Assembly: GCA_034440575.1 (NCBI GenBank)
Contig: JAOTOL010001554.1
Span: 225,001 to 289,000, forward strand
Direction: 5' to 3'
Length of the DNA stretch: 64,000 nt
Origin: Imbricaverruca yamaguchii
Taxonomy: Eukaryota; Arthropoda; Thecostraca; Neoverrucidae
A model generated the notes under the pieces. That model was not told the origin of the DNA. It did no database searches and saw only the letters and a program-made list of their open reading frames with translations. Shown one piece after another: positions 55,906-64,000 of this stretch (position 1 is the first letter of the stretch; every line of letters begins with the position of its first letter). The translations under genes were made by a program, and so were the position numbers.

Positions 55906-57435
55906 TGTATATGGGAGATATGTAGCGAAGTTTTCTCGGGAAGCCATGCACATTATTACTGTTAGGATCGGATCATATGTACTTGTTGGAATGTCCATCG
56001 CTATGTTGGTATTTAAATACGGCCGATACTTGGACTCGATAATTAAAACCCCTTTGTCAATATTGGTAGACGCCCTAATACATAAAGCATGTGCTAAAAT
56101 TCATGTGCTTAAGATGCATCTGTCCATGCATTCTGTCTCTGAAGAAGGGTCATCCCCGAAAGATATCGGGCCAATTTGTGAGTCTATTCTACTTGATATT
56201 AGCATTTTGTTACCTCGCATAATCGTCTTTAATTCAACAATGCTCAGTACAACTCCGCAACATTATCAACTGTGACACTTTTTCCAAAGTGTTTTCTTTT
56301 CTGAGCTGGACATCAGGTACTCCGTTCCCCAGTATATATACATGGAGCGAAAGCATGCTATGTCTTGGACCATACCGCATGCTTCATGAGCCTAGTTGCC
56401 AAGCATGCTGTTGCAATACATTGCTATATTGTTCTTAAGCAGCCGGTGTTTTCAATGGGCGTTTGGCGACGGTATTATCATCGACACAGGATAGCGAATT
56501 ATGTGGATATGGTCTCAGTCACCACATATGGTGGTCCCTTCACGCATCAATTGTGCCTCTCCATTGCCGCCATGCATTGGTGTATAAAGCATTTTCAGAA
56601 ATCAACATCATTGGAAGCAGAAATATGTTACCTCAAATCAGCATTCCTGTGGTCAAGAATGTGTTACCGCAAATGAGTCTGATATGCACCTCCAACTGAA
56701 CCCGTAAAGTTCCGCTCCTGTCGGGCTGCCGCTCCAAGATACAAGGACAAGAAGGGCGTTGACGATTTTTACATTCACTGTCGATTGCTTGACTATAAAT
56801 TCTACGAGGTTTGATGGCCACGATTGGGTGCAGCGACCATGTCAGCCTTACCTGAGATGTAAAAGGAGGGACACGTCCCTGAAACCATTCAGTTTGCAGC
56901 TATGTCAGCGTTCACTGGTAAGTATTGATATCGGACTTAAAGAAGACGAACCATCTCAGTCTACCCACCCTTTCACGATTCATCGTGCCCCATTTATTTC
57001 CACCACTTGAAAGATATATGAAAATGCGCTTCTTGCCATATGGGCACCGCGTGGTGGCAGTTTCTAAGCATAATTGAGAGGTTACGGAAGTGGGACATAA
57101 GAATGATTCCTGGGATGGGGAAAGTGCTCTCAAATGTACGGAAAGTCGCCTCTGGAAGGAGAGTACGGATTGAGAGCCTGCTGAAACTTCTGGGGGGGGG
57201 GGGGGGAGGGGGGAGGGGAGGGACTGCAGTGTCCTATGTTAAAGGTATAAACTATCCAGCGGGAAGGGGGGAAATCTCCCAAAAATAGACTGATCGCAAC
57301 CCGTTAGGGACATCCCTATGATATACGCGTCTCCGTTCATGGCATCGTACTTCACAGTGAAGGGATGTCCGGGTGAGGGGCACCGTGGTCGGCAAGTTCC
57401 AATGAAAAATAATGGCTTGTTCGATGAGTGCGCAC
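55906..57435. other. Non-coding stretch
   Basis: No gene recognised. Contains G16-A-G6-A-G4-A-G3 at 57192-57222, a strong G-quadruplex-type run. Confidence 0.5.
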
Positions 57436-57515
57436 CTGTTAACACTCGCACATCCGGCGGTCCGCGCCAACTTCGCCGGTCTGGGGGTGGGCAGATGTCT
57501 GCCCCCCTAAGATCT
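57436..57515. repeat. Short repeat, inverted copy at 58255-58320
   Basis: TTAACACTCGCACATCCGGC and GGCAGATGTCTGCCCCCC. In the other copy GGCAGATATCTGCCCCCCGG and CGTGCGCGTGTTAACC lie in reversed order and strand. CAGATNTCTG is palindromic. Confidence 0.65.
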
Positions 57516-57649
57516 CTAGAACTATGCTAGCTAGAAACAAACGGAAAACGGTGTTGGACAGCTGGTGACAAGCTCTATCGAAAGTGTTTCGGTCAGTTTT
57601 CTTTTTCGCTGGCACAAACTACGTGTCCAAGCAGGAATACTTCTTACTC

Positions 57650-57890
57650 TGAAACTATGACCTCAGATCAAGGTCATGAAGTAGCCTAGGGAGGGCATGT
57701 AATGTATCAATCGACACGTCTTGGCGATACAAGCACAATGATGGTAATTTGAGCCTTCTAGCTCAATGCAGTGCGATATAATGCGCAGAAATGTGCTAGT
57801 GATCTCAGGTGATCTCAGCTGACCTTGGTAAGGTCACTGAGGAAAATGCCAGCGGTAACATTGAGCATAGCTTCCAAACACACGCTACAA
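57650..57890 (+). repeat. AGGTCA-rich dispersed repeat, copy 1
   Basis: Matches the reverse complement of 63245-63490 over about 230 bp (GGTCATGTAATGTATCAATC, GTGATCTCAGGTGA, TAGCTTC landmarks). It is rich in TGACCT/AGGTCA hexamers. No coding content. Confidence 0.8.
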
Positions 57891-58530
57891 CCGTCGTGAG
57901 GTTATTCCGAGAGTAAATATGTAACCAGGAAACATTTGTATATTTTACCATAGCCCTATAATGGGGGAAGCCATGGCCACGAACTGACCTCAGGTCAATG
58001 CTAAGAAAAAACCATATATATGTATATATATTATGGTCACTGATTAGATCATGACGTGTTATAAGTTTGAAATAAATCGTCCAATTATTGTGGAAGTTAG
58101 GCCACCTAGAACTCCGAGGGATGTGGGGTCACTTCGTCTGACCTGGTGACCTGACCTGAGATGACCCAGGGTTAAAAATATATGAGAATATGCGGAAAAG
58201 ACGAATGAGCAGCTATGGGACGCTTGGGCTTGCTAACCCGATTAGTATGGCGGCAAATTAGGAAAAAACCGCAGGGGGCAGATATCTGCCCCCCGGGCGT
58301 GCGCGTGTTAACCTTTCCGTTGTTTAACACGGAACCCGTTCGATGTGCACTTGAGCACGAATTTGGCATGTGATGGAAGTGACAGAAATGGTCTGAAGGT
58401 GGTTTTGTTTCATGCAACACCATAATTTGCGTACGTTAGTTCACTAGGGTTAGTTAATCTTCACAAAACACTTGGCAGTGGTGCAAACCCTTCGTTGCCA
58501 CGCCTATAATGACGCAGATGGGAAAGTTCG
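57891..58530. other. Non-coding stretch with TGACCT words
   Basis: Further TGACCT/AGGTCA hexamers at about 57985 and 58140-58165, and the second copy of the short inverted repeat (58255-58320). No gene recognised. Confidence 0.5.
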
Positions 58531-58544
58531 TTGTTGACCCTGTT

Positions 58545-59712
58545 AATTCCAGGCGAAGCCCATAAAGCCTCATATACACAATATCATAAAGACATAAAGA
58601 TATCAAAGATTAGTGCAACTATGAGCCACAAGGGCCCTTCTTGGTTGCACTCTGTACACTGTACCAGTTGCCCACCAAATCTGTCAATCAGCCCTCCCTG
58701 TAATACTGAAAAACAAGCAATACCTAAACTGTTCTGCGGCGAAGTTCAAAAAGTCCAAGAGATTTGTGAGACACGATCGTCCTTTTCTAAACCCATGTTG
58801 AGTATCTTGAATCAATCTGCTACCTTCCAGATAACTAACTATTCTATCCTTGATAATTGATTCGAGTACCTTGCAGACTAGGGATGTGAGACTTACTGGC
58901 CTATAGTTTTCAACTTTCCCTCTTTCTCCTTTCTTGAAAATAGGAACGACATTTGCCCTTTTCCAATTCGTTGGAATTTCATTTTGTGAAACTGATCTAC
59001 AAAATATTATGCTAAGAGGAAATGCCAGTTTCTTTTCAGTTTCCCGCAACACCCTATCACAAATATCATCAGGTCCTGCTGCCTTGTTTGGCTTTATTTT
59101 CCTGATATGATTGTAAACAACATCACTATCAATGAAATCAGCATCATTTGTCAGATCACATGTCACTGAACTATGGTGTACGGTCGGCAGATTGGTCATA
59201 TCTTCCAATGTAAACACTGATTTAAACTGCTTGCTCAGCTCCTCAACCATCTCACTATCCTCACCCAATGTAGTCCCGTTTATTTCCAGTGGACCAATTG
59301 TGCTAGAAACTTTACTCAGCTTGTAGAAACTAAATACCTTTTTACTGTCCCCATTATAGTTTCGAGCTAAATCCAGTTGTTTTGCTCGCTTTGCTGCTCT
59401 GGTTTTTTGCTTCACGGTGTCTCTAGCTTTTCGATACGCCTTTAGATTAACGATATTTGAAGCTTCTTTAAAGACTCTAAATGCCGTTTTCTTAGCCTTA
59501 ATTGCTTTTATCAAGTATGGTGTAAGCCATGCTAGCTTTCCTACCCTTCTTTTGCGTCTTTGCTTTTGGGGTACATGTCTAATCTGAATTTCCTTGAAGT
59601 AAGATTTGAACTTTTCCCACATTTCACAGGCATTCAAATTGGAGAATTCTTCTTCCCATCTGATGGCATTTAAAGCCGCTCTCATGCAGTCATATACGCT
59701 GTTTATGATGCA
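58545..59712 (-). mobile_element. Internally deleted CR1 retrotransposon
   Basis: The 3' UTR with ATGTCTTT-type tail (58560-58690) is joined directly to the N-terminal half of the RT. The part from the palm's catalytic box to the C-terminus (which the 55.3-kb copy retains) is missing. It is 5' truncated at about 59712, where the 261-bp tandem repeat starts. Confidence 0.88.
58684..59712 (-). pseudogene. CR1 ORF2 fragment lacking the RT catalytic core
   Basis: Uninterrupted minus-strand frame: CMRAALNAIRWEEEFSNLNA, VPQKQRRKRRVGKLAWLTPY (linker after the endonuclease), HIRKIKPNKAAGPDDICDRV, PTNWKRANVVPIFKKGERGK, YRPVSLTSLVCKVLESIIKD and QHGFRKGRSCLTNLLDF. These are RT motifs up to the fingers. 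The frame then jumps across a deletion (about 58740) into the final codons in a different register, so the natural YYREG end is read as ITGRAD. The catalytic YADD region is deleted. The frame otherwise has no damage, implying recent origin with an insertion-time or early deletion. Confidence 0.9.
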
Positions 59713-60235
59713 TTTCTCGGTTCGGTCCGGTACCGAACCGAGATCAGGCGACGCTAGTAACGTCAAAAATGGGGTGCTGATGAAATATAAAATAGCGTTT
59801 AGCTACATATAAATGATTTTTTTCAGGGTTTACCTAGGTGCAAGAAACATATCTTTAATAATATTGTCCACCATCCTGTTAACAACACGCATTTATGTTC
59901 AAAAATACGGATAATTAAAACCGCATCCGCCTATTTGCCAGATGCGTGGAAGCTTTCCGCCATATTCCATACAATTCTCGGTTCGGTCCGGTACCGAACC
60001 GAGATCAGGCGACGCTAATAACGTAAAAAATGGGGTGCTGATAAAATATAAAATAGCGTTTAGCTAGATATAAATGTTTTTTTCCAGGTTTAAGTAGGTG
60101 TAACAGGTATATATTTAACAATATTGTCCATTGTACTGTTAGCAACACACATTTATGTCAGAAAATATGGACAATTAAAACCGCATCCGCCTATTTGCCA
60201 GATGCGTGGAAGCTTTCCGAGATTTTTCGTAAGTC
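59713..60235. repeat. 261-bp tandem duplication with a palindrome
   Basis: Two copies about 261 bp apart, about 90% identical. Each starts with CTCGGTTCGGTCCGGTACCG followed by AACCGAG: 11-bp perfect inverted arms around a 5-nt loop (59715-59741 and 59976-60002). The rest is AT-rich, ending in GCCAGATGCGTGGAAGCTTT. The second copy breaks off near 60220. Confidence 0.9.
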
Positions 60236-60309
60236 CCGGTCCTCCCTCGGGGCCGAGAAATGCGGGAAGGACTAAAAAACAGACACCATCTCACCGACAC
60301 GGTTTGACC

Positions 60310-61320
60310 GACACCATCTCGCCGACATGGACCGTCTCAGCAACCGCTGGCTCGATCTTCATGAAACCTACACCAAACGATCGCCAGTGTGCCAGAGGCG
60401 TGCCGTTTGGACTTTCGTGACCTTGGGTCAGGCCAAAGGTCACCAAATTGAAGAAAAACATAATTTTGGAATTATTGACATGGCTGATCTCGGCAACCGC
60501 TGGTTCGATCTTAATGAAACCTTCACCAAACGAACGGCCGTATGCCGGAGGGGTGCGGTTTGGACTTTCGTGACCTTGGGTCAGGTCAAAGGTCACGAAA
60601 TCGCAGAAAAACACAATTTTAGGCTAACCGACATGACAGATCTCGGTAACCGCTGGGTCGATTCCAATGAAACATTCACCAAACGAACGGCCGTGTGCCG
60701 GAGGCGTGCGGTTTGGACTTTCGTGACCTTGGGTCAGGTCAAAGGTCACGAAATCGCAGAAAAACCATAGTTTTAGGCTCACCGACATGGCCGATCTCGG
60801 TAACCGCTGGGTCGATTCCAATGAAACCTTCACCAAACGAACGGCCGTATGCCGGAGGCGTGCCGTTTGGACTTTCGTGACCCTGTGTCAGGTCAAAGGT
60901 CACGAGATCGCAGAAAAACCATAGTTTTAGGCTCACCGACATGGCCGATCTCGGTAACCGCTGGGTCGATTCCAATGAAACCTTCACCAAACGAACGGCC
61001 GTATGCTGGAGGCGTGCCGTTTGGACTTTCGTGACCCTGTGTCAGGTCAAAGGTCACGAGATCGCAGAAAAACCATAGTTTTAGGCTCACCGACATGGCC
61101 GATCTCGGTAACCGCTGGGTCGATTCCAATGAAACCTTCACCAAACGAACTGCCGTGTGCCGCAGGCGTGCGGTTTAGACTTTCGTGACCTTGGGTCAGG
61201 TCAAGTCATGAGATCGCAGAAAAACAATAGTTTTAGGCTCATCGACATGGCCGATCTCGGTAACCGCTGGTTCGATTCCAATGAAACCTTCACCAAACGA
61301 TCGGCCGTGTGTCAGATTTG
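60310..61320. repeat. ~154-bp tandem satellite, about 6.5 copies
   Basis: Unit of 154 bp (153-155): ACATGGCCGATCTCGGTAAC, then CCGCTGG, AATGAAACCTTCACCAAACG, and TTTGGACTTTCGTGACC. Units 4 and 5 (60779-61086) are almost identical; outer units diverge. Each unit contains TGACCTTGGGTCAGGTCA followed by AAGGTCA. Frames of 60-147 codons are open on both strands, a repeat artefact. Confidence 0.96.
60583..60595 (+). promoter_or_regulatory. DR1-type nuclear-receptor half-site pair, repeated at 154-bp intervals
   Basis: AGGTCAAAGGTCA, a consensus direct repeat spaced by 1. Identical at 60736-60748, 60890-60902 and 61044-61056, degenerate in the first and last units. The preceding TGACCTTGGGTCA adds two more half-sites, everted. 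Whether this is regulatory or a coincidence of the satellite is unknown. Confidence 0.35.
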
Positions 61321-62525
61321 AATCATAATTTTTGGCTTCTATAATGATTTCAATGTTATTCACTTCCTATCTTATTTACAGCACTCACGAGGAACTAACG
61401 AATATTTATTTATATGACGTCAGTAATGATACAATCAACACTTGTTTTGTTAGCAAGTGACTTCAATGAACGTTCCATTTCAACAACCTTGGATAGTTCT
61501 CTTGGCCCATGTGGTTTGAGGAGTTGCTGCTTGTGTTGGTATGGGGCTGATTTTCGTCCTTTTCCGGATCTTTAATGGATGTATATCTGAATGGAATGTT
61601 ATTTAGCGGTAGGAGTTAACCAATTCCGAATAAAGTACAATGTTTACTTATAATTCTTCAAAAAATTTTCACTACATTTTCGGAGTGCGCATGTGATGAA
61701 CATCAGTGTAAAATAATTGACGATGTGACCTGAAAATTCACAGTTAATGGAATTGTGCTATTTCATCCTTGTCTTAGGTTTTTACGAGTTTGCCACATGA
61801 TGTATGGGCAGTCATCATGCACACCACTGCCAAATACTGTAAAATGCATCTGACTGAAGTGAAAGTCATTCCACTTTTTTAATCCTTCACCCGTCCCGTC
61901 TCGGGGGGGGGGTCTTCAAACGCCCCCTCAGGTTTTTTTGCGGATAGCGGACGAACGGCGCGCGTCAGCGTACCCAAATTTCGCAAATCTTTTCCCACAT
62001 CAATTTGGTATGCTGTTTCAAAATTTTTAAGTCCGGTCATCTAGAATCTACGAATTAGTCGAGGTCAAGTGAGGTCACCTCGAAAAAAGTTCAACCAGTG
62101 GTCACGCTTTAACGGATGCAGATATTTCAATGAAACTTTCAGAGTTTGCTTACCTTTATGAATGCAACAAAACGTACCAGTGGAATTTTTTTTTTTTCGT
62201 TTTTGACTAATATATTTTGCTTATTTTCCAAATGGCAGTTCAAATAGAGGATTCTGGCTAAAGCACTGATTTCTTATTGGGGCAAGTTGACTTCTAACAA
62301 CGTTTCTCGGTCTGCTCTACCCATTGGAAAAGGAAAATTAAAGAAAACTTGAAAGCTGAAAATTTTCAACAAAAAAAATCGGGGTCCCCAAAAAATTATA
62401 GCCCTGGTCAATTTGGCTGTCCTTTTCCCATTCCAAATACATTTTGTCTTTTCATATATCCCCAAAATTAACCCCAATCAACAGCTGAGTCATATAGCTT
62501 TGTTAATCTCACATTGATTGGCCGC
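61321..62525. other. AT-rich non-coding stretch
   Basis: No gene recognised. CGGGGGGGGG run at about 61903 and poly-T runs. Confidence 0.55.
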
Positions 62526-62534
62526 TAGTGAAGA

Positions 62535-62610
62535 GTAGCAACAGCTGAGACTCGAACCTACAATCTCTTGATTGTTAGGTGAGAAACTTGACCCTAGACT
62601 ACCTGTCCCC
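62535..62610 (-). repeat. tRNA-derived SINE-like segment
   Basis: Minus strand: a GTAGTCTAGGGTCAAG A-box-like motif followed about 40 nt on by GGTTCGAGTCT, a near-perfect B box. GGGACAG and CTGTTGC could pair as a weak acceptor stem with one mismatch and one G-U. T- and anticodon-arm pairing is poor, so a functional tRNA is unlikely. A flanking AACAGCTGAG occurs at 62481 and at 62540. Confidence 0.5.
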
Positions 62611-62944
62611 TTGTATAACATAGCACATGGATGATCCCTTACCTGGAGTTGCACTACAGAATGTTCGTTATCACAATGCTAGATCCCACAAATGATCAAT
62701 TCGGGTTGAAGCACCCTAAATCCCAAATAACTAACTGAATCCCATATCCGTTATTAAAATATTAAAATCTGATTTATTAAAACTCAGTTCTGGCACAAAA
62801 TGACCCTTGATGTCGATGCTACCTTAAACTCCAATCCATTGCCACCACCATATCCATTATGGTGAGCATAAGCATGCTATTTATCAACGGGATACTGTAA
62901 GAAGCAAGGGATGAATACCTCACTACCATGCCCCAAGAAGCACA

Positions 62945-63035
62945 ATGTTGATACTTCTTTGGGAATGGTGTTGATTCAGTGCTCGGTAGGTGGTATATTC
63001 CACCCTATTTCATAAGTAATTTATCACTGCTTGGG
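62945..63035 (+). repeat. Direct repeat, copy 1 of 2
   Basis: GTTGATACTTCTTTGGGAA then TGGTATATTCCACCCTATTT and AATTTATCACTGC. Second copy at 63629-63716, 684 bp away. The inverted AGGTCA-rich repeat (63245-63490) lies between them. Confidence 0.85.
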
Positions 63036-63244
63036 AGAGTAATGAATTTGAAGACATGGCTGGATTCCTGCAAAAAGATCTCTTTGTTTTCATGGTCATG
63101 TTATGAGAATATCTCCTTGATTTCATGTTTTTGAAACATTAATGAGAACATGATTCAGATAAAGTGAGAGCTCAGAATGTATGCACTAAAAAGCAGTCAT
63201 ATGACTGGACTGGATTCCATGCTGACAATAATTGTAGGCGGGCA

Positions 63245-63490
63245 GATGTTTTGAGAATAAGTGTAGTTTGAAGCTATTCTCAACGTTACCACTGACATGT
63301 GTGCTCAGTGAGCTCACCAAGGTCATCTGAGGTCACCTGAGATCACTAGTACATTCTGCACATTATACTACACTGCATTGAGATAGAAGGCTGTAATTAC
63401 CGTCATTGTTCTGGTGTCTGCAAGATGTATTGATTGATACATTACATGACCTCCCTATGCTACATCATGACCTTGATTCAGGGTTAAAAT
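63245..63490 (-). repeat. AGGTCA-rich dispersed repeat, copy 2 (inverted)
   Basis: Reverse complement of 57650-57890 with roughly 75-80% identity by eye, colinear throughout. Confidence 0.8.
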
Positions 63491-63628
63491 ATTGATTTTT
63501 CGTTAGGTGTGAGATGTGGAAACGAGCACAGTAGGATGTCGAAATTTGCCATGGGATTAGTGTCATTTAAAATGATTTTGATGCCTCAGACTCAAATTCG
63601 AGCTGTTGGTGTAGGTTCCAAGGAGCAG

Positions 63629-63716
63629 GGTGTTGATACTTCTTGGGGAAGGATGTCGATTGAGTGTTCAGAAAGTGGTATATTCCACCCTATTTCACGA
63701 ATAATTTATCACTGCC
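63629..63716 (+). repeat. Direct repeat, copy 2 of 2
   Basis: Matches 62945-63035 with scattered substitutions. Confidence 0.85.
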
Positions 63717-64000
63717 TTGACTGAGGTCAGTTTTGGAGTAAAACATATTCCTGATTGGGTACATAGTTGGCCTCGGTTGTCCGCTGTGAATCTCATGCAC
63801 TTTGAGGTTGTGCATGAATATGCGAGTCAATAATTTACTCTATGACCTCTGCGAGGTCATCATAGGTCATTGCACATCACTGAAAATTACTTCTCACGGT
63901 GTTGGACTATAGTGATGGAACCAATGCCAATCGGTTTGTCCCCTCAATGCGCCAAAAATAGGTGTGGAATGATCCTAGGTCACGTAGCTCCCTCAGTCTG
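63717..64000. other. Non-coding end of window
   Basis: More TGACCT/AGGTCA words (about 63841-63870). No gene recognised. Confidence 0.5.

Noticed and set aside
60327..60770. 147-codon frame in the satellite
   Set aside because: Tandem-repeat artefact; similar frames occur on the opposite strand.
62535..62610. Functional tRNA gene
   Set aside because: B box is good, but T-arm and anticodon-arm pairing fail and the acceptor stem has a mismatch.

Overview
This is eukaryotic, metazoan nuclear DNA dominated by repeats. Evidence: three kinds of non-LTR retrotransposon (an L2/CR1-like copy, three CR1 copies with one shared 3' end, and one I/Jockey-like element carrying gag, endonuclease, RT and RNase H), a TTF-zinc-finger/hAT transposase relic, a second DDE-like transposase relic, about a dozen minisatellites, long (TA)n tracts, and almost no continuous coding sequence. 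The element mix would fit an invertebrate, possibly an arthropod. I cannot name the species from sequence alone.

Layout. 1-22 kb: minisatellites (units of 50, 52, 44, ~15, 21 and 47 bp), a 5'-truncated L2/CR1-like LINE on the minus strand (2.6-4.7 kb), and long featureless stretches. Two short minus-strand segments look like real exons: a first coding exon at 22003-22125 (strong Kozak, consensus donor, CpG-rich upstream) and an exon at 1686-1769 (branch point, pyrimidine tract, AG acceptor). Both are phase 0, and joined they would make one transmembrane helix of tetraspanin type, so 1.7-22.5 kb may be the 5' part of one gene with a ~20 kb repeat-filled intron. 22.5-29 kb: a pre-miRNA-like hairpin, an AGGTCA-rich stretch, a broken DDE-like transposase, then 23-bp and 31-bp minisatellites. 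29.2-35.5 kb: a near full-length but frameshifted I-like LINE on the minus strand. 35.5-41 kb: GTGCCC repeats, a tRNA-like SINE head, an 82-bp minisatellite and a CpG-rich patch with paired CRE sites.

41-54 kb holds two copies of one interspersed repeat that begins with a (TA)n tract. The second copy has been interrupted twice: by a ~1.63 kb foldback element with very long inverted arms and a 9-bp target duplication, and by a CR1 3' end. A TTF/hAT transposase relic (48.2-50.6 kb) lies just upstream. 53.8-54.9 kb is a GC-rich minisatellite with a 41-bp unit. 55-64 kb: two more CR1 copies in opposite orientation, a 261-bp tandem duplication containing a palindrome, a 154-bp tandem array whose every unit carries a nuclear-receptor-like half-site cluster, an inverted pair of AGGTCA-rich repeats, and a tRNA-derived SINE-like segment.

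Nearly all long open frames here are by-products of tandem repeats or are decayed transposon genes. The only host-gene candidates I support are the two minus-strand exons. No organism-level operon, CRISPR array or functional tRNA/rRNA gene was seen.
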